Below, one piece after another: positions 23,130 through 31,753 of a stretch of DNA of 64,000 nucleotides. The stretch spans positions 1-64,000 of the forward strand of contig FR898237.1 in assembly GCA_000437375.1 (NCBI GenBank). Direction: 5' to 3'. The first letter of the stretch is position 1. Each line of letters begins with the position of its first letter. Position numbers and translations under genes: made by a program. Below the pieces are notes generated by a model. That model ran no database searches. It worked only from the letters and a program-made list of their open reading frames with translations, and had not been told where the DNA came from. The DNA comes from Eubacterium sp. CAG:841. GTDB lineage: Bacteria > Bacillota > Clostridia > Oscillospirales > CAG-272.

Positions 23130-25058
23130 ATGGAATATCTTGCAGGAACGGCGGATGTGGCCGTAATAGGAGCGGGGCACGCCGGCGTTGAAGCGGCGCT
23201 TGCCTGCGCCAGACTCGGTTGCGACACCGTGCTTTTCACAATATCAAACGACGCTGTGGCAAATATGCCGTGCAACCCGTCGATAGGCGGCACGGGAAAA
23301 GGTCAGCTTGTGTTTGAAATAGACGCTTTGGGCGGAGAAATGGGCAGAGCTGCCGACAAAGTCATGCTTCAGGACAGAGTCCTCAATTCAAGCAAAGGAC
23401 CTGCGGTACAGTCAAAACGTATTCAGGCAGACAGACGACTTTATCAGAGCGTGATGAAAAAAACAATCGAACACACGGATAATCTTCGTCTCGTTCAGGC
23501 GGAAATCCGCGAAGTACGCACCGAAGATAAAAACGGCATACCCTCCGTTTGCTCGGTGGTGACAAGGCTTTCCGGCGTCTGGAACGTAAAAGCCGCCGTG
23601 ATCTGCTCCGGCACTTATCTCGATTCGCGCGTTATCATCGGCGAAGTTATGTACTCATCAGGTCCTGACGGAATGCACGCCGCAGTAGGACTTACGGAAT
23701 CGCTTAAAAAGCTCGGCTTGCACTTTCTGCGTTTCAAAACGGGCACTCCTCCCCGTCTTGACGCAAGAAGCATTGATTTTTCCGTGCTGGAACGTCAGGA
23801 CGGCGAAAAAATAATGAAACCGTACAGTGCGGATACAGATCCATCAGTGATGTCATCACGCCCTAATCTTCCCTGCTATATTGCATACACAAATGAAGAA
23901 ACTCATCGTATAATAAGAGAAAATATTCACCGCTCTCCGCTTTACAGCGGCGAAATAAAGGGTATAGGCCCGCGTTATTGCCCCAGCATTGAGGATAAAG
24001 TCGTTCGTTTTCCCGATAAAACGCGTCATCAGCTGTTTGTAGAGCCTACCGGCGACGGCACGGGAGAGATGTATCTGCAAGGATTTTCCTCATCAATGCC
24101 AGCGGACGTCCAGCTTATGATGCTCCGCTCCATGAAGGGGTTTGAGCATGCGGAAACCATGCGCAACGCCTATGCCATAGAATATGACTGCATTGATCCA
24201 ACGCAATTGTCTCATACATTAAAATTCAAAGCTGTGGACGGACTTTTCGGCGCCGGACAGTTCAACGGTACCTCCGGCTACGAGGAGGCTGCCGCTCAGG
24301 GACTTATCGCCGGAATAAATGCGGCGCTGTCCGTAAAAGGCAAGGAAATGATTACTCTTCCCCGCCACAGCTCATATATCGGCACGCTTATAGACGATCT
24401 TGTGGTAAAAGGCACAAACGAGCCTTACAGAATGATGACTTCGCGTTCCGAATTTCGTCTGCTTCTCCGTCAGGACAATGCAGACAAGCGTCTTACCGAA
24501 ATCGGCTATAAAATCGGGCTTATCAGTAAGGAAAGATACGAAAAATTCAAGGAAAAGCAAGCACTCATCGACAAAGAAGAAGAAAGACTGAACCGCACCG
24601 TGCTTTCTCCCACTCCTGAGCTTAACGCAATTCTTGAAAGCGCCGGAGAAACACCCGTAAAAACCGGTCTGCGCCTTGCCGAAGCGATAAGACGTCCGAC
24701 CGTGACATACGAAATGCTCGCCCCCGTAGACAAAGACCGTCCCGTTCTTCCCGATGAGGTCGTTTTCACGGCGGTGACCGACATAAAATACGACGGTTAC
24801 ATCAAAAAACAGCTTGCGGAAGCCGAAAAATTTGAAAAACTTGAAAAACGTCTGCTCCCGGAAGGAACGGATTTCATCCATATAAGAGGTCTAAGCACGG
24901 AAGCGGCACAGAAGCTCGATCTTCACAAGCCGCAAAGTATAGGTGAAGCGTCCAGAATATCGGGCGTAAGCCCTGCGGACATCGCCGTACTGCTTATTTA
25001 CCTTGATTCAATATCGGGCGACCGACGCAGATATCCGAATTCGGAGGATAAAAAATGA
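23130..25058 (+). CDS. mnmG: tRNA uridine-5-carboxymethylaminomethyl modification enzyme MnmG
   Basis: A 642-residue FAD protein (GidA) that, with MnmE, modifies U34 of tRNAs. The dinucleotide fold VIGAGHAGVEAALACARLG starts at residue 12, CNPSIGGTGKGQLV follows, and GLFGAGQFNGTSGYEEAAAQG is the second family signature. The partner mnmE is not next to it as it is in many Firmicutes. It overlaps rsmG by four bases. Confidence 0.96.
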   Translation: MEYLAGTADVAVIGAGHAGVEAALACARLGCDTVLFTISNDAVANMPCNPSIGGTGKGQLVFEIDALGGEMGRAADKVMLQDRVLNSSKGPAVQSKRIQADRRLYQSVMKKTIEHTDNLRLVQAEIREVRTEDKNGIPSVCSVVTRLSGVWNVKAAVICSGTYLDSRVIIGEVMYSSGPDGMHAAVGLTESLKKLGLHFLRFKTGTPPRLDARSIDFSVLERQDGEKIMKPYSADTDPSVMSSRPNLPCYIAYTNEETHRIIRENIHRSPLYSGEIKGIGPRYCPSIEDKVVRFPDKTRHQLFVEPTGDGTGEMYLQGFSSSMPADVQLMMLRSMKGFEHAETMRNAYAIEYDCIDPTQLSHTLKFKAVDGLFGAGQFNGTSGYEEAAAQGLIAGINAALSVKGKEMITLPRHSSYIGTLIDDLVVKGTNEPYRMMTSRSEFRLLLRQDNADKRLTEIGYKIGLISKERYEKFKEKQALIDKEEERLNRTVLSPTPELNAILESAGETPVKTGLRLAEAIRRPTVTYEMLAPVDKDRPVLPDEVVFTAVTDIKYDGYIKKQLAEAEKFEKLEKRLLPEGTDFIHIRGLSTEAAQKLDLHKPQSIGEASRISGVSPADIAVLLIYLDSISGDRRRYPNSEDKK

Positions 25059-25798
25059 ATAGCGACACCTTTTTTACCATCCTCGAACAAACGTTTGCAA
25101 TAAATGAATTGTCGTTGCGGTTGCGGGAAAATCAAAAAGAACAATTGTTCAATGCAACAAATATAATACTTGAAAAAAACAAGGTTATGAACCTTACCGC
25201 AATATGCTCGGAAAACGAATTTGTCTCACGCCATTGGGCAGACGCTCTCACCGCTGCGGAATTTATTCCGGGCAACGCTTCCCTGCTTGACGTAGGGACA
25301 GGCGGCGGAATCCTTGCGCTGGCTTACGCGATCGTCCGACCGGATATATCCGTGCTTGCCATGGATTCGACCGCAAAGAAAACCGATTTCGTGGCAGAAT
25401 GTGCGTCTGCCATCGGACTTAGAAATCTGAAAGTCATATCGGGGCGTGCGGAAGAGCTTTCAAAAAACAAAAAGTATCGCGAGCGATTTGATATTGCAGT
25501 AGCTCGCGCCGTCGCCGCAATGCCCGTACTTTCCGAGCTTTGCCTGCCGTTTGTCCGCACAGGCGGAGTTTTCTGTGCACTTAAAGGAAAAAACGGTTCG
25601 GAAGAACTTTCGGCGTCGCTTTCAGCAATAAAAACGCTTGGCGGAAAAGTCTCGGAAGACAAATTCATTCAGCTTAAAGAAATCACATCCGAAGGTGTCG
25701 CCTCATCGGACAGACACATTCTGATCATAGAAAAAATTTCAAAAACTTCGGACATTTATCCGCGAAGATATGCGCAAATAACAAAAAATCCGCTCTGA
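25055..25798 (+). CDS. rsmG: 16S rRNA (guanine527-N7) methyltransferase RsmG
   Basis: A 247-residue class I methyltransferase (GidB). The SAM motif LLDVGTGGGILAL is near residues 72-84, preceded by MNLTAICSENEFVSRHWAD. It methylates G527 of 16S rRNA; loss gives low-level streptomycin resistance in other bacteria. Start ATG overlaps the mnmG stop. A strong terminator follows, ending the galK-to-rsmG run. Confidence 0.95.
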   Translation: MNSDTFFTILEQTFAINELSLRLRENQKEQLFNATNIILEKNKVMNLTAICSENEFVSRHWADALTAAEFIPGNASLLDVGTGGGILALAYAIVRPDISVLAMDSTAKKTDFVAECASAIGLRNLKVISGRAEELSKNKKYRERFDIAVARAVAAMPVLSELCLPFVRTGGVFCALKGKNGSEELSASLSAIKTLGGKVSEDKFIQLKEITSEGVASSDRHILIIEKISKTSDIYPRRYAQITKNPL

Positions 25799-25823
25799 TA
25801 CGGCGGTCATTTCAACATATCGG

Positions 25824-25866
25824 CACGAAAAACAACGCTTCGACGGCGTGTTTTTCGTGTTTTTTG
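25824..25866 (+). terminator. terminator after rsmG
   Basis: CACGAAAAACA (25824-25834) pairs with TGTTTTTCGTG (25849-25859), with additional pairing in the loop, followed by TTTTTTG. Confidence 0.85.
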
Positions 25867-25906
25867 TTTTTATCCGTGATATTATCAGCATATGGAGGTG
25901 ATACGA

Positions 25907-26479
25907 ATGGACAAGCCTTCGCGCGAAAAGAAAGCCGCGTCAAATGCGGAACTCCCTTCCGAAGCAAGAGACGTAAGGCTTATAAAGCTCTCAGATATTT
26001 ATCCCGACCCCCTCCGAAAGCCGGGAAAATATGACGACGCAGAGCTTTGCGTCATCGCGCGGGGATTTTTACGGCACGGAATCGGATTTCCGATAACCGC
26101 CGCCGAAATACCTGAACTTAAAAATAAGTTTATGCTTATTTCGGGCGAAAAAATCTTCCGTGCCGCACTTATTGCCGGTCTGAAACGGCTTCCGTGCATA
26201 ATTTCCGAAGAATATCCGCGTCACTTGCCGGAGTGCCGCGCTTCGGAAGAGATGTCGGCAAAGCCGTGCGTCGTCCCGACATCCGCAAATACTTTCGGCG
26301 GTGCCTCTCCGCCGCCGAAAAGCAAAATAGCGATAAAGGATTCCCGTTTTTTCTTCAATTCCGTGTATCATGCAGTGGATTTGATGAAACAAAGCGGAAT
26401 TCCGGTATCGTGCGGAACAAGAGACGACGGCGGGCAAACCGTTCTGATCATCACCGTACCCAAATCTCCTCCTATATAG
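25907..26479 (+). CDS. Short ParB/Noc-like protein lacking the HTH region
   Basis: A 190-residue protein at the place Firmicutes carry noc (rsmG-noc-parA-parB). Residues about 25-105 read as a ParB N-terminal domain (LSDIYPDPLRKPGKYDD; ISGEKIFRAALIAGLKRLPCII), but the CTP-binding GERRWRA box is altered to GEKIFRA. The helix-turn-helix that reads parS is missing. A low-complexity linker leads to a C-terminal module, DSRFFFNSVYHAVDLMKQSGI...TVLIITVPKSP. GGAGGTG 6 bases before 25907 decides the start; 25892 lies at the ribosome site itself. Two parS sites follow its stop. Function cannot be assigned; a decayed Noc or specialised ParB-domain adaptor are both possible. Confidence 0.7.
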   Translation: MDKPSREKKAASNAELPSEARDVRLIKLSDIYPDPLRKPGKYDDAELCVIARGFLRHGIGFPITAAEIPELKNKFMLISGEKIFRAALIAGLKRLPCIISEEYPRHLPECRASEEMSAKPCVVPTSANTFGGASPPPKSKIAIKDSRFFFNSVYHAVDLMKQSGIPVSCGTRDDGGQTVLIITVPKSPPI

Positions 26480-26492
26480 CGTATGGCGGAAA

Positions 26493-26508
26493 TGTTCCAC
26501 GTGGAACC
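26493..26508. other. parS site 1
   Basis: TGTTCCACGTGGAACC, matching the 16-bp Firmicute parS consensus TGTTNCACGTGNAACA at all but the last base. Confidence 0.9.
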
Positions 26509-26530
26509 TACGAGCGCAGACAAAGCGCAA

Positions 26531-26546
26531 CGTTCCACGTGGAACA
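26531..26546. other. parS site 2
   Basis: CGTTCCACGTGGAACA, 38 bases from site 1 centre to centre and directly upstream of parA. ParB loads here and spreads to form the partition complex. Confidence 0.9.
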
Positions 26547-26621
26547 TTTTTATTTTAAGAAAAATATGGACATTTTTCTTCTGTCACTGTCTGTTTAAGA
26601 ATACGTTTTTCCCGATTATAC

Positions 26622-26650
26622 TTGACTTTAAGCCTTCAAAGTGATATACT
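26622..26650 (+). promoter_or_regulatory. parA promoter
   Basis: TTGACT (26622-26627) and TATACT (26645-26650) with 17-base spacing, 37 bases before the start codon. Confidence 0.7.
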
Positions 26651-26686
26651 TTTTACATTAAACGAAAAAGCAAAGGAGCAGCGCCT

Positions 26687-27448
26687 ATGGCGAAAATAAT
26701 ATCGTTTGCAAACCAAAAAGGCGGCGTAGGAAAAACCACGTCAGCCATAAATATCGCCGCAGGCACAGGACTTAAAGGCAAAAAAACGCTTTTGCTCGAC
26801 TGTGACCCTCAGGGCAATGCCTCAAGCGGCGTAGGAATAAGAAAATCACGCATAGGAGCGACAACTTACGATATACTTATAGGCAGAGCGCGCGCGGAAG
26901 ACGCTATAATAAAGACTGATTTTGAAAATCTTTCCGTACTTCCGTCGAGCATGCCGCTCGCAGCGGCAGAACTTGAGCTTGCCGACCTCGACGATCGCGC
27001 TTTCAGATTGAAAAATGCGCTCGAAAGCGTGAAAAGTGACTTTGATTATATTTTTATAGATTGTCCGCCATCACTCGGAATGCTCACAATAAACGCACTG
27101 ACGGCAAGCGACGGGGTTATTGTCCCGATGCAATGCGAATATTTTTCGCTTGAAGGACTTACACAGATACTTACGACCGTAAAACAGGTAAAAAGGTTGT
27201 ACAATCCGCAGCTTTCGCTTACGGGAATTCTTATAACAATGCACAACGGAAGGCTGAATCTTTCCGTGCAGGTGCTGGACGAGCTGAAAAAACATTATGC
27301 GGACAAGTTGTTTTCCGCGCCTGTATCACGCAATGTAAGACTTTGCGAAGCACCGAGCTTCGGAATGCCGATACAATATTACGATAAATATTCAAAAGGA
27401 AGCTCGGCTTACGATGATATAGTAAAAGAGCTTCTTGAAAGAACATAG
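26687..27448 (+). CDS. parA: Chromosome-partition ATPase ParA/Soj
   Basis: A 253-residue deviant Walker ATPase: KGGVGKTTSAINIAAG (residues 11-26) with the signature lysine, and IDCPPSLGMLTINAL as Walker B. It works with ParB and parS in origin segregation and, in Bacillus, regulates DnaA. GGAG is upstream. It is followed 14 bases later by parB; the parS sites lie about 140-190 bases before it. Confidence 0.95.
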   Translation: MAKIISFANQKGGVGKTTSAINIAAGTGLKGKKTLLLDCDPQGNASSGVGIRKSRIGATTYDILIGRARAEDAIIKTDFENLSVLPSSMPLAAAELELADLDDRAFRLKNALESVKSDFDYIFIDCPPSLGMLTINALTASDGVIVPMQCEYFSLEGLTQILTTVKQVKRLYNPQLSLTGILITMHNGRLNLSVQVLDELKKHYADKLFSAPVSRNVRLCEAPSFGMPIQYYDKYSKGSSAYDDIVKELLERT

Positions 27449-27462
27449 AAAGGGGAAATCAC

Positions 27463-28329
27463 ATGGCAAAACCAAAGCTGACGGGGCTCGGCAGAGGACT
27501 TGACGCCATTCTTGTTGACAGCGATTACTCATCCGGTGACAGCATTTCTTCGGTGAGAATAAACGACGTTGAACCGAACAAGAATCAGCCGCGAAAGGTT
27601 TTTCAGCAGGAAGAGCTTGAAGCCCTGTCGGATTCCATAGTAAAATACGGGGTAATTTCACCGATAACGGTAAGGCAAGCAGGGGACAGATATATTATTA
27701 TCGCAGGAGAAAGACGTTGGCGCGCCGCAAGAATGGCGGGGCTTTCCGAAATTCCCGTGATAATAATCAGCGCCGACGACAAAAAAGCCGCAGAAATAGC
27801 ACTTGTTGAAAATATTCAGCGTTCGGACCTGAATCCTGTAGAAGAAGCTCAGGCATATGCCGCGCTTATAGAACAGTACGGGCTTACGCAGGAAGAAGTA
27901 GCTGAGCAGATAGGGAAGAGCCGAAGCTCCGTAACAAATGCGCTCAGACTTCTCGACCTTCCGGACGTGGCGCTTGCATTGCTTGCGGCAGGGAAGCTTT
28001 CCGCAGGTCACGCAAAAGTCCTTTTGGGATTAAAGGACGCAAAAAAGCTTGCAGAAGCCGCGCAAAAGGTCGCCGACAGCGAGCTTTCCGTAAGAGAAAC
28101 GGAAAAGCTGGTAAAACAGCTTTGCGCTCAGCCGAAGCCCGAAAAGGAGCTTCCTCCGATAGATTACACAAGAGCGCTTGAAACGGCGATACAGGATAAA
28201 ATCGGCAGAACAGTAAAAATCAAACAAAACGGCGCAAAAAGCAGTATAACGATAGGCTTTTCTGACAACAATGACCTTGAAACAGTACTTCGTCTGCTTT
28301 GCGGCGATGATTTTGTAAATTCTCTTTAA
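27463..28329 (+). CDS. parB: Chromosome-partition protein ParB/Spo0J
   Basis: A 288-residue full-length ParB: the N-terminal LGRGLDAIL, CTP-binding boxes NQPRKVF and GERRWRAARMAGL, the ENIQRSDLNPVEEA segment, a helix-turn-helix (TQEEVAEQIGKSRSSVTNALRLL) and a C-terminal dimerisation domain. It binds the parS pair upstream of parA. It contrasts with the short paralogue upstream, which has lost the HTH and part of the CTP box. Confidence 0.95.
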   Translation: MAKPKLTGLGRGLDAILVDSDYSSGDSISSVRINDVEPNKNQPRKVFQQEELEALSDSIVKYGVISPITVRQAGDRYIIIAGERRWRAARMAGLSEIPVIIISADDKKAAEIALVENIQRSDLNPVEEAQAYAALIEQYGLTQEEVAEQIGKSRSSVTNALRLLDLPDVALALLAAGKLSAGHAKVLLGLKDAKKLAEAAQKVADSELSVRETEKLVKQLCAQPKPEKELPPIDYTRALETAIQDKIGRTVKIKQNGAKSSITIGFSDNNDLETVLRLLCGDDFVNSL

Positions 28330-28332
28330 GAT

Positions 28333-28489
28333 ATGACACAGCCCAAACCTTATTTTATGAAGAACCCGAAATGGTACAAATTCGACGATAAAAAGTGGAA
28401 ATATGGTATTGACGGCAGAAGCGCCGCCGAAAGCGCGCAAATCATACAAGAAATTCTACGAAGAATCCGAGATAATGTGGAGAGAATAA
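28333..28489 (+). pseudogene. Small conserved-looking gene with a +1 frameshift
   Basis: From ATG 28333 the frame reads KPYFMKNPKWYKFDDKKWKY up to about 28404. It then continues sensibly only in the next frame as VLTAEAPPKARKSYKKFYEE and ends at TAA 28487-28489. Removing one base in 'TATGG' (28402-28406) joins them into a protein of about 51 residues. This resembles a small hypothetical protein found in clostridia (KPYFM...YxLTxxAPPxAxxSYxxFY, recalled, not searched). The unshifted frame runs to 28521 with an unconvincing tail. Either a true frameshift or a sequence error. Confidence 0.55.
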
Positions 28490-28522
28490 ATATAAACCAA
28501 TCAAAGAAAGGATATAAATAAA

Positions 28523-29803
28523 ATGCTTGACATAAAACTTATAAAGGAAAACCCGCAAAGCGTTATAGATCGCCTTCGCGCAAAAGGCAAAGAGGCTGAA
28601 GCGGACATCTGCCGCGTTATAGAGCTTGACGCAAAACGCCGCGAGCTTATCGCGTCCAGCGAATCGCTCAAAGCCGAGCAGAACAAGACCACAAAGCTTG
28701 TTCCCATCTACAAAAAAGAGGGAAAAGACTGCGCGCCCATCTTTGCGCAGATGAAAGAACTCGGCGCAAAGGTCAAGGAGCAGGAAGAAGAACTCAAACA
28801 GGTTGAAACCGAATATAATTCTATTATGCTTTCATTCCCGAATCTGCCCGATCCCGACGTTGTTCCCGGCGGAAAAGAAAACAATCAGCCCCTTTATTAC
28901 TTCGGCGAGCCGAGAAAATTCGACTTTGAGCCGAAAAATCACGTCGATCTTTGCACAAATCTCGGACTTATCGACTATCCGCGCGGCGTAAAGCTCTCCG
29001 GAAACGGCTTCTGGATCTATCGCGGAATGGGCGCAAGACTTGAATGGGCGCTACTTAACTATTTTATCGACACACATCTCAGCAACGGCTTTGAGCTTGT
29101 TCTTGTGCCTCATATGCTCGGTTACGAATGCGGTCTTACGGCAGGTCAGTTCCCGAAGTTTGAAGACGAGGTTTATTGGCTCGACATTGCCGAGGACGAA
29201 CGCCGTCGTTTCATGCTCCCCACAGCCGAAACCGCACTTGTTTCGCTCCATCGTGACGAAATTCTGAAAGAATCCGAGCTTCCCAAAAAATATATAAGCT
29301 ATACACCTTGCTTCCGCAGAGAAGCAGGCAGCTATCGTGCAGACGAACGCGGAATGGTTCGCGGACATCAGTTCAACAAGGTTGAAATGGTTCAGTACAC
29401 GCTTCCCGAAGACAGCGACAGAGCCTTTGAAGAGCTTGTATCCTGCGCAGAAGGCCTTGTAAAGGGACTCGGCTTCCACTTCCGTACAGTAAAGCTTGCG
29501 GCAGGAGACTGCTCCGCATCTATGGCGCGCACATATGATATAGAAATTCAGATACCTTCAATGAACGGCTACAAAGAAGTAAGCTCTGTTTCAAATGCAC
29601 GTGACTATCAGGCTCGTCGCGGAGCTATCCGTTTCAAACGCGAGGACAGCGGCAAGATAGAATTCTGCCATACTCTCAACGGTTCGGGACTTGCGACAAG
29701 CCGCATACTTCCCGCGCTTGTTGAACAGAACCAAAACGCCGACGGCAGCGTAACCGTTCCCGAAGTACTCCGCAAGTATGTGGGAACAGACAGAATAGGC
29801 TGA
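28523..29803 (+). CDS. serS: Serine--tRNA ligase
   Basis: A 426-residue class II aminoacyl-tRNA synthetase. The N-terminal coiled-coil arm (about 30-105) is present. Motif 2 is YTPCFRREAGSYRADERGMVRGHQF and motif 3 NGSGLATSRILPALVEQ. Length is normal. No T-box lies upstream, so it is probably transcribed with parAB. A small membrane-protein gene follows after one base. Confidence 0.96.
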   Translation: MLDIKLIKENPQSVIDRLRAKGKEAEADICRVIELDAKRRELIASSESLKAEQNKTTKLVPIYKKEGKDCAPIFAQMKELGAKVKEQEEELKQVETEYNSIMLSFPNLPDPDVVPGGKENNQPLYYFGEPRKFDFEPKNHVDLCTNLGLIDYPRGVKLSGNGFWIYRGMGARLEWALLNYFIDTHLSNGFELVLVPHMLGYECGLTAGQFPKFEDEVYWLDIAEDERRRFMLPTAETALVSLHRDEILKESELPKKYISYTPCFRREAGSYRADERGMVRGHQFNKVEMVQYTLPEDSDRAFEELVSCAEGLVKGLGFHFRTVKLAAGDCSASMARTYDIEIQIPSMNGYKEVSSVSNARDYQARRGAIRFKREDSGKIEFCHTLNGSGLATSRILPALVEQNQNADGSVTVPEVLRKYVGTDRIG

Positions 29804-29804
29804 T

Positions 29805-30296
29805 ATGAACGGTTTTTTAAGATTATTTGACTCGGTAAGAACATCCGGCGACGGAAAGCTCACCTTTCAGTTCGTTTTATGGACGCTCATCTTCGGGGTT
29901 ATAATATCGTGGATAATTATTTTCTACAACAAGAAAATAATAGGCGCATTCGTCCGCGCGATAATATCGTCGGGCGCAACCTCAGAAGAAACGGCAAAAA
30001 CCTTAGCCGAAATAGAGCAGGATTATAACGTCAGTGCGATCTCGCACTATAAGCGTTCCGCGGCGCTGCAAAGAATTATATTCATCGCGGGTGCGCAGGA
30101 AGCTCCGAAGGGAAGCAGCAAAAAGAAATCGGCGGTAACGGTTAACGAAAACACGCGCTTCTATATTCCGGAGGAGATGCTTTTCCGTGCGGAAAAACAG
30201 TACAAAGAAGAAGAACACGGATTGCTTTCGATAGTGCTCGGGACAGTGGCAATAATAATTGCAGGCGTTATAATAACGTATATCTCACTTAACTGA
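29805..30296 (+). CDS. Two-helix membrane protein of unknown function
   Basis: A 163-residue protein with a membrane helix at about 22-42 (FVLWTLIFGVIISWIIIFY), a cytosolic-looking middle (about 43-140) with SSKKKSAVTVNENTRFYIPEEM, and a C-terminal helix (LLSIVLGTVAIIIAGVIITYI). I do not recognise it. Its ATG follows the serS stop by one base, so it is in the serS transcript; a terminator follows. Confidence 0.7.
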   Translation: MNGFLRLFDSVRTSGDGKLTFQFVLWTLIFGVIISWIIIFYNKKIIGAFVRAIISSGATSEETAKTLAEIEQDYNVSAISHYKRSAALQRIIFIAGAQEAPKGSSKKKSAVTVNENTRFYIPEEMLFRAEKQYKEEEHGLLSIVLGTVAIIIAGVIITYISLN

Positions 30297-30304
30297 AAAT
30301 CAGC

Positions 30305-30343
30305 GTGTATCTTCTCTGCAAAAGCGGAGAAGATACACTTTTT
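30305..30343 (+). terminator. terminator after serS operon
   Basis: Twelve-base perfect stem GTGTATCTTCTC/GAGAAGATACAC (30305-30338) and a five-T run. Confidence 0.9.
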
Positions 30344-30396
30344 CCCGCATCACAGACACAAAACACCGAAAAAAGACGGTTTTTTTCACGAAAACC

Positions 30397-30424
30397 TTGA
30401 ATTGTGGGATTTTTGTGGTATACT
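30397..30424 (+). promoter_or_regulatory. promoter of the pheST T-box leader
   Basis: TTGAAT (30397-30402) and TATACT (30419-30424), 16-base spacing. Confidence 0.65.
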
Positions 30425-30434
30425 GATAGAGTAA

Positions 30435-30694
30435 ACACCATTATAAAAGGCTGTGATGAAGCGGCTTTTTGCGTATAAACGGTTACAGAGAGCGTCCGAC
30501 GAGGCTGAAAGCGGCGCACCGCGACGCAGATCTGCCTTTCGCTTCGGAGCTTTTTCCGTGAAATAAAAAGTAGCGGAAAACGGTTTGTCTCCGTTAACGG
30601 ACTTATAAAGCGTCCGCCCGGAAGGCGGAAATCGTGGGTGGTACCGCGGAGCTGTTGCTTCGTCCCTTTCTTGTGGGGCGGAGCTTATTTTTTT
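30435..30694 (+). promoter_or_regulatory. T-box riboswitch controlling pheST
   Basis: The antiterminator signature TGGGTGGTACCGCGG is at 30635-30649. Stem-I elements AGAGAGC and GGCTGAAAGC lie upstream, with TTC triplets at 30538-30540 and 30543-30545 as candidate phenylalanine specifiers. A terminator (GCTTCGTCCC paired with GGGGCGGAGC, then TTATTTTTTT) occupies about 30657-30692. Uncharged tRNA-Phe would favour antitermination and pheST expression. Confidence 0.93.
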
Positions 30695-30726
30695 GCAAAC
30701 GTAAATATTTTGAAAGGACTTTTTAT

Positions 30727-31737
30727 ATGAAAGAACTACTTGAAAAAATCAGGCAGGACGCGCTTTCTGCGCTTAACGGCGACGAAAGCTCGGAATCTAT
30801 CCGAATTCGTTTTCTCGGTAAAAAGGGCGAGCTTACCTCCGTGCTTCGCGGAATGGGTGCCGTCGCTCCCGAAGAAAGACCGAAAATGGGTCAGCTTGTA
30901 AACGAAGTAAGAGAGAAGATTGAAGCGGCGATCGCCGAAAAGGCAGAACGCGAAAAGAAATCGGCACTCGAAGCCAAACTTAAATCAGAAAAAATCGACG
31001 TAACCATTCCCGGCGACGACCTTTCAACGGGAAAGCGTCATCCGCTGGCGCAGACAGAAGCGCTTATACGCGAAATATTCATAGGAATGGGCTTTTCGGT
31101 TGTCGAAGGTCCCGAGGTGGAATACGACTATTACAACTTTGAAGCACTCAACCTCCCCAAAAACCATCCGGCACGCGATACACAGGATACATTCTATATA
31201 ACGGACAACATTCTGCTCCGTTCACAGACATCTCCCGTTCAGGTAAGAACAATGGAAAATACAAAGCCTCCGATAAGAGTCATCTCTCCCGGAAGAGTTT
31301 ATCGTGCCGACCCTGCCGACGCAACTCACTCACCTATATTCCATCAGTGCGAGGGACTTGTCGTTGACAAGGGAATCACCATGGGCGATCTTAAAGGCGT
31401 GCTTGAGCTTTTTGCAAAGAAAATGTTCGGCGAGGACACAAAAATACGTTTCCGTCCTCATCATTTCCCGTTCACGGAGCCTTCCGCAGAAGTTGACGTC
31501 TCCTGTTGGGAATGCGGCGGCAAAGGATGCCGTCTCTGCAAGGGCGAAGGCTGGATAGAAATTCTCGGCGCGGGAATGGTTCACCCGTTCGTACTTTCAA
31601 ACTGCGGCATAGACCCCGAAGTTTACTCCGGATTCGCTTTCGGAATGGGCATTGAAAGAGTTGCTCTTTGCCGACTCGGTATAGACGATATGCGAATGCT
31701 CTACGAAAATGACGTGAGATTCCTTTCTCAATTCTGA
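30727..31737 (+). CDS. pheS: Phenylalanine--tRNA ligase alpha subunit
   Basis: A 336-residue class II synthetase subunit. The N-terminal helical tRNA-binding arm, motif 2 ([21 protein letters not shown]), the Phe pocket ([17 protein letters not shown]) and motif 3 ([18 protein letters not shown]) are present. The ATG at 30727 follows AAAGGA. The frame starting at 30634 begins inside the T-box and is rejected. [18 protein letters not shown] insert could bind zinc. Partner pheT follows after 16 bases. Confidence 0.96.
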   Translation: MKELLEKIRQDALSALNGDESSESIRIRFLGKKGELTSVLRGMGAVAPEERPKMGQLVNEVREKIEAAIAEKAEREKKSALEAKLKSEKIDVTIPGDDLSTGKRHPLAQTEALIREIFIGMGFSVVEGPEVEYDYYNFEALNLPKNHPARDTQDTFYITDNILLRSQTSPVQVRTMENTKPPIRVISPGRVYRADPADATHSPIFHQCEGLVVDKGITMGDLKGVLELFAKKMFGEDTKIRFRPHHFPFTEPSAEVDVSCWECGGKGCRLCKGEGWIEILGAGMVHPFVLSNCGIDPEVYSGFAFGMGIERVALCRLGIDDMRMLYENDVRFLSQF

Positions 31738-31753
31738 TAAGGAGGATTAACAG

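Noticed and set aside
26494..26546. GTTCCACGTGGAAC palindromes as a terminator or SOS site
   Set aside because: The exact match to parS beside parAB is a better explanation, although the second copy has a T run.
30634..30726. Upstream extension of pheS from GTG 30634
   Set aside because: It would start inside the T-box antiterminator; the ATG at 30727 has the proper ribosome site and family start.
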